39,282 nt of DNA from SAR86 cluster bacterium. GTDB lineage: Bacteria; Pseudomonadota; Gammaproteobacteria; Magnimaribacterales; TMED112. The translations under genes were made by a program, and so were the position numbers. The stretch is taken from the NCBI GenBank assembly GCA_004321845.1, contig SHBL01000004.1, positions 1 through 39,282 on the forward strand. The letters run 5' to 3'. The notes below the pieces were generated by a model. The model had not been told where the DNA came from, did not search any database, and was given only the letters and a program-made list of their open reading frames with translations. Shown in pieces: positions 10,529 to 21,040 of the stretch; the stretch's first letter is position 1; every line of letters starts with the position of its first letter.

Positions 10529-11350
10529 ATGGCTATTATCAAAGCAAAACCTACATCTCCAGGAAGAAGGTTTAGAGTCCAGATTAGGGAGGATCTACAC
10601 AAAGGTAGACCAGAAAAAACTTTAGTAGAGTCTAAAAGACGAATATCTGGTAGAAATAACAATGGTCACATTACAGTTAGACATAAAGGTGGTGGTCATA
10701 AGAGGCTTTATAGGATTATAGATTTCAAAAGGCAAAAGCTTGATATTGAGGGAACCGTACAAAGAATTGAATATGATCCAAATAGATCAGCGAATATCGC
10801 TTTAATAGAATACAAGGATGGTGAAAAAGCATACATCATTGCTCCTAAAGACCTCAAAGAAAAATCTAAAGTATTTTCAGGCGATAAAGCGCCTATAAAA
10901 GCAGGTAATTGCTTACCATTAAGTGAGATTCCTCAAGGTACTGAAGTCCATTGCGTAGAGATGAGACCAGGCAAAGGAGCGCAATTAATACGTTCAGCAG
11001 GAACTACTGCCCGGTTGGTTGCTAAAGAAGGTAAGTATGCAACTTTGAGACTTAGTTCTGGAGAAATGAGAAAAATTCTATTAACTTGTAGAGCCACAAT
11101 TGGTGTTATTTCAAACCAACAACATAATCTTAAATCGCTGGGTAAAGCTGGAGCAAAAAGATGGAGAGGAGTAAGACCTACAGTAAGAGGTGTTGCTATG
11201 AACCCTGTTGACCACCCTCATGGTGGCGGTGAGGGTAAAACTTCTGGTGGTAGAAACCCGGTATCACCATGGGGTACCCCAACTAAAGGATATAGAACAA
11301 GGAAACCAAAGGCCAGTGATAAATTAATTGTGAAAAGGAGATATAAGTAA
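10529..11350 (+). CDS. rplB: 50S ribosomal protein L2
   Basis: Protein uL2, 273 residues, needed for subunit association and peptidyl-transferase assembly. It has the N-terminal [13 protein letters not shown], the RNA-binding domain [15 protein letters not shown], and the conserved C-terminal [20 protein letters not shown] with the histidine near the peptidyl-transferase centre. An upstream in-frame ATG at 10484 lies inside rplW and would add 15 unrelated residues. The ATG at 10529 gives the family's standard N-terminus and is preferred. Its TAA shares a base with the rpsS ATG. Confidence 0.97.
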   Translation: MAIIKAKPTSPGRRFRVQIREDLHKGRPEKTLVESKRRISGRNNNGHITVRHKGGGHKRLYRIIDFKRQKLDIEGTVQRIEYDPNRSANIALIEYKDGEKAYIIAPKDLKEKSKVFSGDKAPIKAGNCLPLSEIPQGTEVHCVEMRPGKGAQLIRSAGTTARLVAKEGKYATLRLSSGEMRKILLTCRATIGVISNQQHNLKSLGKAGAKRWRGVRPTVRGVAMNPVDHPHGGGEGKTSGGRNPVSPWGTPTKGYRTRKPKASDKLIVKRRYK

Positions 11351-11625
11351 TGGCTAGATCAAGTAAAAAAGGACCATTTGTAGATTCATCACTTGAAAAA
11401 AAAGTAGCAAATGCAAAAGCAGCGAATGATAGAAAGCCAATCAAGACTTGGTCAAGAAGTTCAATGATTACTCCTGATATGGTCAACCTCACAATTGCTG
11501 TACACAATGGCAGACAACATATTCCAGTTTTCGTTAAAGAAGATATGGTTGGTCAAAAGCTTGGAGAGTTTTCAATAACAAGAACTTTTAAAATGCATGC
11601 TGGAGATAGGAAGGTGAAGAAATAA
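11350..11625 (+). CDS. rpsS: 30S ribosomal protein S19
   Basis: Protein uS19, 91 residues, in the 30S head next to S13. It has the canonical [33 protein letters not shown] and [11 protein letters not shown], and the [11 protein letters not shown] motif. A Shine-Dalgarno AAGGAG lies at 11335-11340, 9 bases before the ATG. The gene overlaps its neighbours rplB and rplV by one base on each side. Confidence 0.98.
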   Translation: MARSSKKGPFVDSSLEKKVANAKAANDRKPIKTWSRSSMITPDMVNLTIAVHNGRQHIPVFVKEDMVGQKLGEFSITRTFKMHAGDRKVKK

Positions 11626-11987
11626 TGGAAGTTAGAGCTTATTTAAAAGGTGCAAGACTATCTCCTCAAAAAGCATGCTTGGTTGCAGATATGGTTAGAG
11701 GTCTTGATGTAGGAAAAGCACTAGATATTTTGAATTTTTCTAAACAAAAAGGTGCGCAACTAATAAAGAAATTATTAGATTCTGCGATTTCTAATGCAGA
11801 AAATAATGAAAATGCTGATATTGATGATCTTAAGATTAAATCAATTATTGTGAACAAAGGACTGGTAATGAAAAGAATAAAAATAAGAGCTAGAGGTAGA
11901 GCAGATAGAATAAAAAAACCTATGTGTCATATAGAAATAAAATTATCAGATAACAAAGAGGAGGTCGAAAATGGGACAGAAAGTTAA
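11625..11987 (+). CDS. rplV: 50S ribosomal protein L22
   Basis: Protein uL22, 120 residues, whose long beta-hairpin reaches the exit-tunnel constriction. It shows [46 protein letters not shown], and the hairpin segment [23 protein letters not shown]. It is slightly longer than the E. coli form (110) through a C-terminal [13 protein letters not shown] tail. Part of that tail is read in a second frame by rpsC, which overlaps the gene by 17 bases. Confidence 0.98.
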   Translation: MEVRAYLKGARLSPQKACLVADMVRGLDVGKALDILNFSKQKGAQLIKKLLDSAISNAENNENADIDDLKIKSIIVNKGLVMKRIKIRARGRADRIKKPMCHIEIKLSDNKEEVENGTES

Positions 11988-12606
11988 TCCTGTAGGATTT
12001 AGATTAGGCACATCTAGAGATCATGACTCTGTTTGGTTTGCAAAAGCTAAAGATTATTCAAAGCTTGTTTTAGAAGATATAAAAGTAAGAGATAGGGTGC
12101 GTGAGATATTACCAAATGCACCAATCAGCGCTGTGATTATTAAAAGAACAATGGAAGAAGTAGTGGTAGACATAAAGACTTCGAGGCCCGGTGTTGTTAT
12201 CGGAAAAAAAGGTGAAGAAATAGAAAAAATAAAAAAAGCATTGAAAAAGATCATTAATCAAGACGTAAAAATTAATGTTGTAGAAGTAAAACAACCAGAT
12301 CTTGATGCTCAGCTAGTTGCTACTTCTGTAACTCAACAGCTAGAAAAAAGAATCATGTTCAGGAAAGCAATGAAAAGGGCAGTTCAAAATACAATGCGTC
12401 AAGGAGCTAAAGGTATAAGAATATCTGTAGCTGGCAGACTAAATGGAGCTGAGATAGCTAGATCTGAGTGGTATAGAGAAGGACGAGTACCTCTTCATAC
12501 TTTGAAAGCAGATATAGATTATGCAACGAGCGAAGCCTTGACAACTTATGGAATCATAGGGGTAAAAGTCTGGATATATAGAGGAGATAAAGGTGCTTCA
12601 ACCTAA
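11971..12606 (+). CDS. rpsC: 30S ribosomal protein S3
   Basis: Protein uS3, 211 residues (E. coli 233), part of the mRNA-entry helicase ring. It has the invariant start [12 protein letters not shown], the KH domain loop [20 protein letters not shown] (~72-91), and the C-terminal domain with [22 protein letters not shown] and [10 protein letters not shown]. The C-terminus is trimmed: it stops soon after the last conserved strand. Strong Shine-Dalgarno AGGAGG at 11959-11964, six bases before the ATG, inside rplV. Confidence 0.98.
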   Translation: MGQKVNPVGFRLGTSRDHDSVWFAKAKDYSKLVLEDIKVRDRVREILPNAPISAVIIKRTMEEVVVDIKTSRPGVVIGKKGEEIEKIKKALKKIINQDVKINVVEVKQPDLDAQLVATSVTQQLEKRIMFRKAMKRAVQNTMRQGAKGIRISVAGRLNGAEIARSEWYREGRVPLHTLKADIDYATSEALTTYGIIGVKVWIYRGDKGAST

Positions 12607-13009
12607 GAAAACAAAATATAGAAAACAAATGAAAGGCAGAAATAATGGATTTGCTTCTGCTGGTTCTTCTGTGTCATTTGGAGATTTTGGCCTCAAGGCA
12701 ACTACACATGGAATGTTAACTTCAAGACAATTAGAGGCAGCTAGAAGAGCTCTTGTTAGATACATTAAAAGAGGAGGAAAAGTTTGGATTAGAGTTTTCC
12801 CAGATAAGCCAATTACAAAAAAACCCCTAGAGACAAGACAAGGTAAAGGAAAAGGTAACGTTGAATATTGGGCAAGCCCAATAAAGCCTGGAAAAATACT
12901 TTATGAAGTTGCTGGCGTTAGTGAAGAAGATGCTAAAAGAGCATTTCAATTAGCTGGTGCAAAACTTCCTATGAATACCACCTTTGTGAAGAGAGGTACA
13001 AATGGCTAA
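12593..13009 (+). CDS. rplP: 50S ribosomal protein L16 (GTG start)
   Basis: Protein uL16, 138 residues, near the A site. It has the classical N-terminus [18 protein letters not shown], then [39 protein letters not shown] and [21 protein letters not shown]. The initiation codon is GTG at 12593, fixed by the conserved N-terminus and by the Shine-Dalgarno GAGGAG at 12581-12586. It overlaps rpsC by 14 bases and rpmC by 8. Confidence 0.97.
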   Translation: MLQPKKTKYRKQMKGRNNGFASAGSSVSFGDFGLKATTHGMLTSRQLEAARRALVRYIKRGGKVWIRVFPDKPITKKPLETRQGKGKGNVEYWASPIKPGKILYEVAGVSEEDAKRAFQLAGAKLPMNTTFVKRGTNG

Positions 13010-13202
13010 GAAAAAGATAAAAGATTTTAAGACCATGAAATTAGAAGATTTAAAAACAGAATTAATGGCTAATAGAAAACTATTGTTTGAAAGTAATTTC
13101 AAACATAAAATGGGCCAACTTAAAGAAAGTCATAGCTTAAAAGAGGCAAGAAGAAACATAGCAAGAATTAAAACGGAGATTAATACAAAAAATGGCAGCT
13201 AG
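13002..13202 (+). CDS. rpmC: 50S ribosomal protein L29
   Basis: Protein uL29, 66 residues, near the tunnel exit beside L23. It is a two-helix hairpin with the family pattern: [35 protein letters not shown] and the [16 protein letters not shown] helix. It overlaps rplP by 8 bases and rpsQ by 11 bases. Confidence 0.96.
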   Translation: MAKKKIKDFKTMKLEDLKTELMANRKLLFESNFKHKMGQLKESHSLKEARRNIARIKTEINTKNGS

Positions 13203-13443
13203 AACATTACAAGGGACAGTAACAAGTCAAAAAATGAATAAGACAATTACTGTTGTGGTCGACAGACGAAAGAAACATCCCAAATATGGTAAGTACATTA
13301 GCTTGTCTACTAAATATCATGTGCATGATGAAAAAGAAATTTCAAATGAAGGGGACATAGTTAGAATTCAAGAGTGCAAGCCTATCTCTAAGACAAAGAA
13401 TTGGATGCTAATAGATGTTGTAAAAAAAGGAGAATCAGAGTGA
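13192..13443 (+). CDS. rpsQ: 30S ribosomal protein S17
   Basis: Protein uS17, 83 residues, an OB-fold binder of 16S helix 11. Conserved segments are [51 protein letters not shown] and the terminal [13 protein letters not shown]. The start lies 11 bases inside rpmC, and the stop overlaps the rplN GTG by four bases (GTGA). Confidence 0.97.
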   Translation: MAARTLQGTVTSQKMNKTITVVVDRRKKHPKYGKYISLSTKYHVHDEKEISNEGDIVRIQECKPISKTKNWMLIDVVKKGESE

Positions 13444-13808
13444 TTCAGACACAAAGCATGTTAAGTGTTGCTGATAATAGCGGCGCAAGAAGAGTTATGT
13501 GTATTAAAGTTTTAGGCGGCTCCAAAAGGAGAACAGCCAATATTGGCGATGTGATCAAAGTGGCTGTTAAAGAAGCCCTACCACAAAGCAAAATTAAAAA
13601 AGGATCTGTCATGAATGCTTTGATTGTAAGAAGTAAATCAGGCGTTCGAAGACAAGATGGATCAAAAATTGGGTTTGATGAGAATGCTGTAGTATTGCTC
13701 AATACAAATAAGGATCCAGTTGCAACAAGAATTTTTGGCCCAGTAACCAGAGAACTAAGAACAGCAAAATTTATGAAAATTGTTTCACTAGCCCCGGAGG
13801 TACTTTAA
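13440..13808 (+). CDS. rplN: 50S ribosomal protein L14 (GTG start)
   Basis: Protein uL14, 122 residues, the exact family length when started at the GTG at 13440 ([20 protein letters not shown]). It contains [34 protein letters not shown] and GPVTRELR. An ATG at 13401 in the same frame would prepend 13 residues read out of frame through rpsQ and is rejected. Shine-Dalgarno AAGGAG at 13427-13432, spacing 7. L14 forms bridge B8 and is the RsfS docking site. Confidence 0.96.
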   Translation: MIQTQSMLSVADNSGARRVMCIKVLGGSKRRTANIGDVIKVAVKEALPQSKIKKGSVMNALIVRSKSGVRRQDGSKIGFDENAVVLLNTNKDPVATRIFGPVTRELRTAKFMKIVSLAPEVL

Positions 13809-14128
13809 TGAAATTAAAGAACACAAAACTCAGAGAAGGTGATGAAGTGATAGTTATTTCCGGAAGAGAAAAAGGCAAAAGAGGAAATATTAAAAAAATT
13901 GTTGGAAATAAATGCGTGGTAAATGATTTGAACCTTGCTAAAAAACACACAAGACCAAATCCTCAACTTGGTATAACAGGCGGCATTGTTGAAAAAGAGA
14001 TGCCAATCAACCTTTCAAATGTGATGATTTGGAATAGTTCAACAAAAAAACAAGATAAATTGAGTTTCAAAGAAGAGAAAGGCAAAAAAATTAGAGTTTT
14101 TAGATCAACAGGTAAGAGTGTTAAATAA
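13808..14128 (+). CDS. rplX: 50S ribosomal protein L24
   Basis: Assembly-initiator protein uL24, 106 residues. The KOW motif is visible as [22 protein letters not shown] near residues 10-31, followed by [20 protein letters not shown] and the terminal segment [15 protein letters not shown] clear Shine-Dalgarno GGAGG (13796-13800) precedes the ATG by 7 bases. One-base stop/start overlaps with both rplN and rplE. Confidence 0.97.
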   Translation: MKLKNTKLREGDEVIVISGREKGKRGNIKKIVGNKCVVNDLNLAKKHTRPNPQLGITGGIVEKEMPINLSNVMIWNSSTKKQDKLSFKEEKGKKIRVFRSTGKSVK

Positions 14129-14673
14129 TGAAGCTTAAAGATAAATATACAAAAGAAATTGTACCAGTTCTTAAAGAGAAGCTTGGGTATAAATCTGTCA
14201 TGCAAGTGCCAAAATTACAAAAGATAACCATCAATATGGGTGTTGGAGAAGCATCTAAAGATAAAAAAGTGCTAGATCATGCTGTTGCAGATCTAGAAGC
14301 TATTGCTGGGCAAAAAGTGGTTGTTACTAAAGCTAAAAAAGCAGTAGCGACATTTAAGATCCGGGAAGAGTACCCAATAGGTTGCAAAGTAACCTTACGA
14401 GGAGAGCAGATGTATGACTTCTTTGAGAGGCTTATAGATCTTGCAATTCCTAGAGAAAAAGATTTCAGAGGTTTAAGTGAAAAATCGTTTGATGGCAGAG
14501 GAAATTACAACATGGGAATAAAGGAGCAAATTATTTTTCCTGAAATTGATTATGACAAAGTTGACAAGTTAAGAGGCATGGATATTGCTATAACAACTAC
14601 AGCTTCGAAAGATAGCGATGCAAAAGAACTGCTTAAGTGTTTTAATTTCCCATTTAGAGGTAAAAATGGCTAG
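14128..14673 (+). CDS. rplE: 50S ribosomal protein L5
   Basis: Protein uL5, 181 residues, binder of 5S rRNA in the central protuberance. Family motifs: [76 protein letters not shown] and the C-terminal [10 protein letters not shown] (FPF motif). The last eight bases overlap the rpsN start. No anomalies. Confidence 0.98.
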   Translation: MKLKDKYTKEIVPVLKEKLGYKSVMQVPKLQKITINMGVGEASKDKKVLDHAVADLEAIAGQKVVVTKAKKAVATFKIREEYPIGCKVTLRGEQMYDFFERLIDLAIPREKDFRGLSEKSFDGRGNYNMGIKEQIIFPEIDYDKVDKLRGMDIAITTTASKDSDAKELLKCFNFPFRGKNG

Positions 14674-14968
14674 AAAATCAATAATTGAAAGAGAAAAAAA
14701 GAAGATTAAACTTGTTGAAAAGTTTTCTCATAAGCGTATTGCTTTAAAAGAAGAACAAAGAAAAGCTGCGACTTTTGAAGAAAAAATGGAAATACAAAGA
14801 AAGCTTCAAAAATTGCCAAGAAGCTCTAACCCATCAAGGGTTGTACGGAGGTGTGCACTAACAGGAAGGCCTAAGGGTGTATACAGAAAATTTGGCTTAA
14901 GTAGAACTAAATTAAGGGAATTAGCAATGTCAGGTAAGTTGCCTGGTATTAAAAAATCAAGTTGGTAA
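14666..14968 (+). CDS. rpsN: 30S ribosomal protein S14 (zinc-free type)
   Basis: Protein uS14, 100 residues, the long form. It has the N-terminal [31 protein letters not shown] and the C-terminal [20 protein letters not shown]. Only one cysteine is present in the region where short zinc-ribbon S14 proteins carry a CxxC pair, so this is the zinc-independent paralogue type. An upstream in-frame ATG at 14618 would add 16 residues from within rplE and is rejected. It overlaps rplE by 8 bases. Confidence 0.96.
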   Translation: MARKSIIEREKKKIKLVEKFSHKRIALKEEQRKAATFEEKMEIQRKLQKLPRSSNPSRVVRRCALTGRPKGVYRKFGLSRTKLRELAMSGKLPGIKKSSW

Positions 14969-14972
14969 GAAT

Positions 14973-15359
14973 ATGACAGATCCGATAGCAGATTTATTAA
15001 CAAGAATTAGGAACGCACTAATGCGTAGCAAAGAAACAGTGAATGCGCCGTATTCTAAGCTTAAGCACGAGCTAGCAAAACTTTTAGTAAAAGAAGGTTT
15101 TCTTCATAGTGTGAAGAAAGTAAAGAAAGATTTCGATGAGTTAGAGATAACATTAAAGTATTTCAAAGAAGAGCCAGTAATTAAGGAATTGGTCAGAGAA
15201 TCTAAACCAGGTTTAAGAAAATATTTGAGTTATAAAGAAATTAAGCCTCATAAGGGTGGACTTGGTCTAAAAATCTTAACAACTAGTAAAGGACTTATGA
15301 CTGACAGAGAAGCAATAAAAAAACAATTAGGTGGCGAAGTAATTTGCAGGGTATTTTAA
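14973..15359 (+). CDS. rpsH: 30S ribosomal protein S8
   Basis: Protein uS8, 128 residues, a primary binder of the 16S central domain. It has the standard N-terminus TDPIADLLTRIRNAL, PYSKLKHELAKLLVKEGF, the middle region with SKPGLRKYLSYKEI, and the C-terminal TSKGLMTDREAIKKQLGGEV. In E. coli S8 represses the spc operon through an RNA mimic around the rplX-rplE junction; here those genes abut with no spacer. It starts 4 bases after rpsN and shares one base with rplF. Confidence 0.98.
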   Translation: MTDPIADLLTRIRNALMRSKETVNAPYSKLKHELAKLLVKEGFLHSVKKVKKDFDELEITLKYFKEEPVIKELVRESKPGLRKYLSYKEIKPHKGGLGLKILTTSKGLMTDREAIKKQLGGEVICRVF

Positions 15360-15898
15360 TGTCAAGAATAGCTAAAGATCCAGTCAATATTCCAGAATCT
15401 GTGAATTTAACTACAGAGGGTAAGACTGTTAATTTTAAAGGACCTAAAGGCGAAATGAGTCTTAATATACACGAAAGTATAGATTTTTCTATTGAAGATA
15501 ATATGTTCCAAGTAAAGTGGAGCCAAGATGAAGAAAGAGCAATGGCTGGCACAATGCGAGCACTTGTAAATAATTATGTTAAGGGTGTAAGTGAAGGATT
15601 TGAAAAGAAAGTAAAACTTAATGGTGTTGGGTATCGAGCAAAAGTACAGGGCAAAAAAATCACCTTTACACTTGGTTTTTCACACCCTGTTGAATATGAA
15701 TTGCCTGAAACTATAGCGGCAGCACAAGATAGTCAAACAGAGCTCACAATTTCTTCATGCAATAAACAGTTATTGGGACAAGTTTGTGCGGAAATTAGAT
15801 CATTCAGACCACCAGAACCTTATAAAGGCAAAGGGATCTTTATAGATGGTGAACACATTGCAAGAAAGGAAAGAAAGAAAGCAGCAGCAGCAGGATAA
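15359..15898 (+). CDS. rplF: 50S ribosomal protein L6
   Basis: Protein uL6, 179 residues with the start at 15359 (SRIAKDPVNIPESV), near the GTPase-associated centre. It contains two L6 repeats: the first through NNYVKGVSEGFEKKVKLNGVGYRA, the second through GQVCAEIRSFRPPEPYKGKGI. An ATG five codons upstream (15344) lies inside rpsH and gives a non-family N-terminus, so it is rejected. It overlaps the rpsH stop by one base. Confidence 0.97.
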   Translation: MSRIAKDPVNIPESVNLTTEGKTVNFKGPKGEMSLNIHESIDFSIEDNMFQVKWSQDEERAMAGTMRALVNNYVKGVSEGFEKKVKLNGVGYRAKVQGKKITFTLGFSHPVEYELPETIAAAQDSQTELTISSCNKQLLGQVCAEIRSFRPPEPYKGKGIFIDGEHIARKERKKAAAAG

Positions 15899-15901
15899 TA
15901 T

Positions 15902-16249
15902 ATGAGTAAAGAGTTAGCTAGAGTAAGAAGATCAAAAAAATTAAGAGCAAAATTACAGAAAGTTCAGACAATGAGAGTTTGTGTTTCAAGATCTCTTAAA
16001 AATATAACTGCCCAACTTATTGATTCTTCAAATGGAAAAGTTCTTGCAACTATTTCAACCCAACAAAAAGAATTTAAAGGCAAAAGTGGCGGCAATATTG
16101 AAGCTGCTTCTAAAATTGGTGCTGAGATTGCAAAAAAAGCAATTGATTTAGGACATAAGAAAGTTACTTTTGATAGATCAGGGTATAAGTATCATGGCAG
16201 GGTTAAAGCTTTAGCTGATGGTGCAAGAGATGGAGGTTTAGAGTTTTAA
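15902..16249 (+). CDS. rplR: 50S ribosomal protein L18
   Basis: 5S rRNA-binding protein uL18, 115 residues. It has a basic N-terminal tail ([15 protein letters not shown]), [17 protein letters not shown], the helix [22 protein letters not shown] and the conserved end [20 protein letters not shown]. It starts 3 bases after rplF and shares one base with rpsE. Confidence 0.98.
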   Translation: MSKELARVRRSKKLRAKLQKVQTMRVCVSRSLKNITAQLIDSSNGKVLATISTQQKEFKGKSGGNIEAASKIGAEIAKKAIDLGHKKVTFDRSGYKYHGRVKALADGARDGGLEF

Positions 16250-16734
16250 TGGAAAAGTTACAAGCACAAAATATGGGACAAGACACATTAGTTGAAAAGC
16301 TAGTTCAAGTTAATAGGGTTGCAAAAACTGTTAAAGGCGGAAGAGTAATGTCATTCACAGCACTTACTGTAGTAGGAGATGGAAATGGAAAAGTTGGTTA
16401 CGGAAGAGGTAAAGCAAAAGAAGTGCCAGTTGCTATTCAGAAAGCACTCGATGAAGCAAAGAGAAGTCTTGTGAATGTTGAGCTTAATGGTAATACGCTT
16501 TGGTATCCAATAAACCAAAAAAGCTCAGCAACAAAGGTTTATATGCAGCCTGCTTCAGAAGGTACTGGTATTATTGCTGGAGGCGCAATGAGAGCTGTAT
16601 TAGAGCTTGTAGGCATCAAAAATGTTCTTGCTAAGTGTTATGGCTCTACAAATCCAATTAATGTTGTCAGAGCTACTGTAGAAGGACTAGCTAAGATGGA
16701 ATCGCCTGAAAAGGTTAAAGAGAGAAGAAAATAA
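16249..16734 (+). CDS. rpsE: 30S ribosomal protein S5
   Basis: Protein uS5, 161 residues, part of the mRNA-entry site and of decoding fidelity control. The S5 double-stranded RNA-binding domain is clear ([19 protein letters not shown], then [20 protein letters not shown]). The C-terminal domain follows ([38 protein letters not shown]). It has a short Gln-rich N-terminal addition before DTLVEKL. One-base overlaps with rplR and rpmD. Confidence 0.98.
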   Translation: MEKLQAQNMGQDTLVEKLVQVNRVAKTVKGGRVMSFTALTVVGDGNGKVGYGRGKAKEVPVAIQKALDEAKRSLVNVELNGNTLWYPINQKSSATKVYMQPASEGTGIIAGGAMRAVLELVGIKNVLAKCYGSTNPINVVRATVEGLAKMESPEKVKERRK

Positions 16735-16916
16735 TGGCAAAACTCAAGGTCACACAACTCAAAAGCCTTATTGGTAGGAAAAAGAACCACAGACTATCTG
16801 TAAAAGGTCTAGGGTTAAGAGGTATTGGAGATTCTAGTGTCTTGGAAGATTCACCATCAGTCAGAGGTATGATAAATCAAGTAAATTATCTTATCTCAGT
16901 AGAAGAGGTTAAATAA
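16734..16916 (+). CDS. rpmD: 50S ribosomal protein L30
   Basis: Small 23S-binding protein uL30, 60 residues, the standard short bacterial form. It shows [40 protein letters not shown] and [16 protein letters not shown]. The position between rpsE and rplO is the canonical spc order. Translationally coupled to rpsE through TAATG. Confidence 0.97.
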   Translation: MAKLKVTQLKSLIGRKKNHRLSVKGLGLRGIGDSSVLEDSPSVRGMINQVNYLISVEEVK

Positions 16917-16917
16917 T

Positions 16918-17322
16918 ATGGAAAAATTAACTTTAAATAATATCGGAGATCCTAAATCTAGATCTGAAAGAAAAAGAGTAGGAAGAGGAGCTGGTTCTGG
17001 TGTTGGAAAAACAGCAGGCAGAGGGCATAAAGGACAAAAAGCAAGATCAGGTGGAAGTGTAAGACCTGGATTTGAAGGTGGTCAGATGCCACTTCAAATG
17101 AGGTTGCCAAAATTTGGTTTTACTTCAAGAGTATCAAGAGTCTCAGAAAGCATTAATGTCAAAAACTTAGCAGGGGTCAAGAAGATAAGTATCGAAAACC
17201 TTAAAAAGTTAGGCCTCATAAAAAAATCAACACTTAAAGTAAAAATCTTTGGTGAAGGCAAATTAGCCGAGAAACCAACGGATGAGAATATTAGAATTTC
17301 AAAGGGAGTAAAAGTTGGATAA
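16918..17322 (+). CDS. rplO: 50S ribosomal protein L15
   Basis: Late-assembly protein uL15, 134 residues (E. coli 144). The glycine/arginine-rich N-terminal segment is typical: [20 protein letters not shown], then [29 protein letters not shown]. The C-terminal domain is shorter than usual but ends with the family-like KISKGVKVG pattern. It overlaps the secY start by 8 bases and supplies the ribosome binding site for secY. Confidence 0.97.
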   Translation: MEKLTLNNIGDPKSRSERKRVGRGAGSGVGKTAGRGHKGQKARSGGSVRPGFEGGQMPLQMRLPKFGFTSRVSRVSESINVKNLAGVKKISIENLKKLGLIKKSTLKVKIFGEGKLAEKPTDENIRISKGVKVG

Positions 17323-18613
17323 TTCAATGTCTGAATTATGGAGAAGGTTAGGTTTCCTAGCTTTTGCACTTCTTGTTTATAGAATTGGAACTCATATTCC
17401 AATTCCGGGCATCAACCCAGAACAAGTTGCAGCTCTCTTCCAACAAAGCCAAGGTACAATTCTTCAGTATTTCAACTTATTTTCAGGTGGTGCTCTTGAA
17501 AGAATGAGTATTTTTGCACTTAGTGTTGTTCCTTATATATCAGCAGCAATCGTAATGCAGTTATTCTCAAACTCATTGCCATACTTACAAGAACTAAAAA
17601 AAGATGGTCAAGCTGGCAGAAATAAAATTACACAATACACAAGATACGGCACTGTAGTATTTGCTCTTATTCAATCAACTGCTTTAACAGTTACTTTACA
17701 AACAGCTGGACTAATTGAATCAAGCAGTATATTCGGTGCAGTTGTTGCTGTGTTATCAATTGTTACAGGTACAGTTTTCTTAATGTGGCTTGGTGAGCAA
17801 ATTTCTGAAAGAGGTATTGGTAACGGCATATCTCTAATTATCGCTACAAGTATCATCACAGGAGTACCAAGAGCATTTGGACAAGCATTAGAGCAAACTC
17901 AACAAGGTGATCTAAATTACTTAATTCTGATTGTCCTTGGCCTCTTAACACTAGTTGTTGTTGCTTTAGTGGTATTTGTTGAAAATGCACAAAGAAAAAT
18001 TACCGTTAATTATGCACAAAGACATCAAGTTAGAGGCATGGTTCAGGCACCATCAAGTTTTCTGCCCTTGAAATTGAATATGTCAGGTGTAATTCCAGCA
18101 ATTTTTGCTAGTACATTTTTATTATTTCCAGCAACATTATCATCGTGGTTTGGTAATATTGATGGATTAAGCGGTTTACAAGAATTTGCACTTTATCTTA
18201 ACCCTGGTCAACCGCTATACATTCTTTTATTTGTGATTCTGATAGTTTCATTTTGCTACATTTGGTTAGCACTAACTTTTAGTTCTAACGATATGGCTGA
18301 TAACTTAAAAAGGAGCGGAGGTTATATACCCGGTATAAGACCTGGAGAACAAACAGCCACATTTATAGACACAATTCTTTCAAGGTTAACAGTATTTGGA
18401 GCCTTTTATTTATCACTGGTTTGTATACTTCCATTACTGTTAATTAATAGTTTCGGTATATCTTTTTATCTTGGAGGGACATCAGTCCTTATCGTTGTAG
18501 TTGTGATGTTAGATTTACAAAGACAAATACAGTCATATGTTATGAGCCAACAATATGCATCTATCTTAAAAAATGCTAATATCTCCGGCTCAAAAAAGAG
18601 TAGAAGAAGATGA
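17315..18613 (+). CDS. secY: Preprotein translocase channel SecY (probable TTG start)
   Basis: Core pore of the SecYEG inner-membrane translocon, 432 residues, about ten membrane segments. It has [13 protein letters not shown] after TM1, [25 protein letters not shown] (plug and TM2), LWLGEQ-like [15 protein letters not shown], the cytosolic loop [20 protein letters not shown], and [13 protein letters not shown]. The start is TTG at 17315, backed by a Shine-Dalgarno GGGAG (17304-17308) at spacing 6. The ATG at 17327 is a possible alternative four codons later but has no site at proper distance. It overlaps rplO by 8 bases and rpmJ by 4. Confidence 0.96.
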   Translation: MDNSMSELWRRLGFLAFALLVYRIGTHIPIPGINPEQVAALFQQSQGTILQYFNLFSGGALERMSIFALSVVPYISAAIVMQLFSNSLPYLQELKKDGQAGRNKITQYTRYGTVVFALIQSTALTVTLQTAGLIESSSIFGAVVAVLSIVTGTVFLMWLGEQISERGIGNGISLIIATSIITGVPRAFGQALEQTQQGDLNYLILIVLGLLTLVVVALVVFVENAQRKITVNYAQRHQVRGMVQAPSSFLPLKLNMSGVIPAIFASTFLLFPATLSSWFGNIDGLSGLQEFALYLNPGQPLYILLFVILIVSFCYIWLALTFSSNDMADNLKRSGGYIPGIRPGEQTATFIDTILSRLTVFGAFYLSLVCILPLLLINSFGISFYLGGTSVLIVVVVMLDLQRQIQSYVMSQQYASILKNANISGSKKSRRR

Positions 18614-18723
18614 AAGTAAGATCGTCAATTAAAAGAATTTGCAAAGATTGCAAAGTAGTAAAAAGATCAGGCACATTGTTTGTGATCTGTAAAAATAAGA
18701 GGCATAAGCAGAGACAAGGATAA
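18610..18723 (+). CDS. rpmJ: 50S ribosomal protein L36
   Basis: Protein bL36, 37 residues, starting [19 protein letters not shown] and ending [10 protein letters not shown]. The zinc ribbon is intact: Cys11, Cys14, Cys27 and His32, so this is the zinc-binding form. The ATG overlaps the secY stop by four bases (ATGA) and rpsM follows after two bases. The secY-rpmJ-rpsM order is the standard spc/alpha junction. Confidence 0.96.
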   Translation: MKVRSSIKRICKDCKVVKRSGTLFVICKNKRHKQRQG

Positions 18724-18725
18724 TC

Positions 18726-19082
18726 ATGGCAAGAGTAGGCGGAATAAACATACCTGACAATAAGCATATAGATGTTTCACTAACACATATTTATGGCATT
18801 GGTCGTAAAACTGCACAAGATATTTGCGATAAGCTTAATATTAAATATTCAAAAAAAGTATCTGAGCTAACAGAAGATCAGCTAGATAAGATAAGGGATG
18901 AATTAAAAACATTTCAAATAGAAGGTGATTTAAGACGAGATATTAACTTCAATATTAAGAGATTAATGGACTTGGGCTGTTATAGAGGCATTAGACACAG
19001 AAGAAGTCTGCCACTTAGAGGCCAAAGAACTAAGACAAACGCTAGAACTAGAAAAGGGCCTAGGAAACCGATAAAAGCATAA
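18726..19082 (+). CDS. rpsM: 30S ribosomal protein S13
   Basis: Protein uS13, 118 residues, in the 30S head, contacting tRNA and the 50S subunit (bridges B1a/B1b). It contains [20 protein letters not shown], the helix-hairpin-helix [14 protein letters not shown], and the C-terminal tail [20 protein letters not shown] that reaches the P site. It opens the alpha cluster. One-base overlap with rpsK. Confidence 0.98.
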   Translation: MARVGGINIPDNKHIDVSLTHIYGIGRKTAQDICDKLNIKYSKKVSELTEDQLDKIRDELKTFQIEGDLRRDINFNIKRLMDLGCYRGIRHRRSLPLRGQRTKTNARTRKGPRKPIKA

Positions 19083-19456
19083 TGGCTGGAAAGAAAAAAA
19101 CAAAAAGAATAGTAACCGACGGTATTGCTCACGTAAAAGCATCCTTCAATAATACAATAGTTATGATCACTGATATGGGTGGAAATGCACTATGCTGGGC
19201 AACATCAGGAGGTGCCGGCTTTAAAGGTTCAAGAAAGAGCACACCTTTTGCTGCACAAATAGCAGCTGAAAGAGCAGGAAATATGGCTAAAGAATTGGGA
19301 ATGGTTAACTTGGAAGTTAGAGTTAAAGGACCAGGAGCAGGGCGTGAATCATCTATAAGAGCTTTAAATGGTTGTGGTCTTAGAATTAACAAAATTACGG
19401 ATGTTACCCCGCTACCACATAATGGTTGCAGGCCTCCTAAGAAGAGAAGAGTATAA
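19082..19456 (+). CDS. rpsK: 30S ribosomal protein S11
   Basis: Protein uS11, 124 residues, on the 30S platform near the E-site mRNA. Canonical features: [59 protein letters not shown] and the C-terminal [15 protein letters not shown] with the conserved Asn-Gly. One-base overlaps with rpsM and rpsD. Confidence 0.98.
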   Translation: MAGKKKTKRIVTDGIAHVKASFNNTIVMITDMGGNALCWATSGGAGFKGSRKSTPFAAQIAAERAGNMAKELGMVNLEVRVKGPGAGRESSIRALNGCGLRINKITDVTPLPHNGCRPPKKRRV

Positions 19457-20073
19457 TGGCAAGATATAGAGGACCAAGATTAAGACTTTCTAGAAGAGAA
19501 GGCACAGATTTAATGCTTACTTCTGGTACTAGAGCAGTTGAATCAAAATGTAAGTTTGACAAAAAACCTGGCAATTCAATGTCCAGAGGTAGACTCTCTG
19601 ATTATGGAACACAATTAAGAGAAAAGCAGAAAGTAAAAAGAATGTATGGGTTATTGGAAAGACAATTCAGAAACTATTACTTAAAAGCAGCAAAATCTCA
19701 GGGTAACACAGGAGAGAATCTACTTAATCTCTTAGAAACAAGGCTTGATAATGTTGTATATAGAATGGGATTTGGTGTAACTAGAGCAGAAGCGAGACAA
19801 ATAGTTGCACACAAATCAATTAATGTTAATGGTAAAGTTGTGAATATACCTTCATACAATATTAAGCCTGATGATGAAGTATCAGTAACAGTTAAATGTA
19901 AAGAGCACTTAAGAATCAAAGCCGCTATAGAGCTTGCAAAATCAAAAGATAAAGCAAGCTGGCTAGATGTAAATTTTGATGAAATGACGGGTAAATTCTT
20001 AAATTACCCAGATCGAAGTGAACTAAGTTCTGAAATCAATGAGAACTTAATTATTGAGTTGTACTCAAAATAA
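19456..20073 (+). CDS. rpsD: 30S ribosomal protein S4
   Basis: Protein uS4, 205 residues, which nucleates 30S body assembly. It has the N-terminal [15 protein letters not shown], the segment [20 protein letters not shown], and the S4 RNA-binding domain from [20 protein letters not shown] to [16 protein letters not shown]. The N-terminal zinc CxxC motifs of some S4 proteins are absent (single Cys in KCKFDKK). In E. coli S4 represses the alpha operon at an rpsM leader pseudoknot; no such leader exists between rpmJ and rpsM here. Confidence 0.98.
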   Translation: MARYRGPRLRLSRREGTDLMLTSGTRAVESKCKFDKKPGNSMSRGRLSDYGTQLREKQKVKRMYGLLERQFRNYYLKAAKSQGNTGENLLNLLETRLDNVVYRMGFGVTRAEARQIVAHKSINVNGKVVNIPSYNIKPDDEVSVTVKCKEHLRIKAAIELAKSKDKASWLDVNFDEMTGKFLNYPDRSELSSEINENLIIELYSK

Positions 20074-20084
20074 TAGAGGAAATT

Positions 20085-21038
20085 ATGGAAGATAAATTAA
20101 ATGTTTTAGCGCCTGAAGTTGCAAAAGTAGATGAAATTGATAAGAACAACTTGAAAGTTGTTTTAGAGCCATTTGAAAGAGGTTTTGGTTATACAATTGG
20201 CCACAGCTTAAGAAGGATTATGCTTTCTTACATGCCAGGGGCTGCTGTAACAGAAGTCAAGATTGATGGAGTTTCACATGAATATGGAACAATTGAAGGT
20301 ATTAAAGAAGATATTCTTGATGTATTGCTAAATTTAAAAGATATGGCAATTAAATTAGATGGTCCCTCTGAAGCCGAAATTAAATTAAATGTTAAGTCTC
20401 CCAAAACCATAACTGCTTCAGACCTTGAGTTGCCTGCAGGAGTTGAAGTAATGGATCCAGAGCACGTTATTGCTACTCTTGTTGAACCTAAAAAAGTTTC
20501 AATGACTATGAAGGTTAAAACAGGTATTGGTTATGTTCCTGCTGAGCAAACTAATGATAAAAGTATTGATTCTCTACATCTTGATGCAATTTTCTCTCCT
20601 GTTAAAAGAGTTAATTATAAAGTTGAAAATACAAGAGTTGAGAACAGAACAGACTTAGATAAATTAATCCTTGATCTAGAAACAGATGGAACAATAGACG
20701 CTAAACAAGCTGTTAAATATGCAGCTACTATAATGCAACATCAATTAGCAGTATTTGTCGATGAAGAATTGGTTTCAAGAAAAGAAAAGCGCAAAGATAA
20801 ATACGATTTTGACCCACTGCTCTTAAGATCAATTGAAGAGTTAGAGCTAACTGTCAGATCAACAAACTGTTTAAAAGCAGAGAATATTTTCTTAATTGGA
20901 GACCTTATCCAGAGAAGCGAAATGGATTTATTGAAAACTCCAAATTTAGGTAAAAAATCTTTAAATGAAATAAAGGATGAACTTGCTTCAAGAGGACTAT
21001 CAATGGGAACAGTCCTTAAGAACTGGCCACCAATGTAA
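20085..21038 (+). CDS. rpoA: RNA polymerase alpha subunit
   Basis: Alpha subunit, 317 residues. The N-terminal dimerisation/assembly domain shows [20 protein letters not shown] and the insert domain. After a linker ([11 protein letters not shown]) comes the C-terminal DNA/activator-binding domain: [15 protein letters not shown], with the arginine and the NCLKAENI helix that contact UP elements, then [23 protein letters not shown] with its helix-hairpin-helix. An 11-base gap carries GAGGA before the ATG. rplQ follows after two bases. Confidence 0.98.
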   Translation: MEDKLNVLAPEVAKVDEIDKNNLKVVLEPFERGFGYTIGHSLRRIMLSYMPGAAVTEVKIDGVSHEYGTIEGIKEDILDVLLNLKDMAIKLDGPSEAEIKLNVKSPKTITASDLELPAGVEVMDPEHVIATLVEPKKVSMTMKVKTGIGYVPAEQTNDKSIDSLHLDAIFSPVKRVNYKVENTRVENRTDLDKLILDLETDGTIDAKQAVKYAATIMQHQLAVFVDEELVSRKEKRKDKYDFDPLLLRSIEELELTVRSTNCLKAENIFLIGDLIQRSEMDLLKTPNLGKKSLNEIKDELASRGLSMGTVLKNWPPM

Positions 21039-21040
21039 AA

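Noticed and set aside
14666-14968. S14 without zinc cysteines
   Set aside because: The 100-residue zinc-free form is the ordinary S14 of most proteobacteria.
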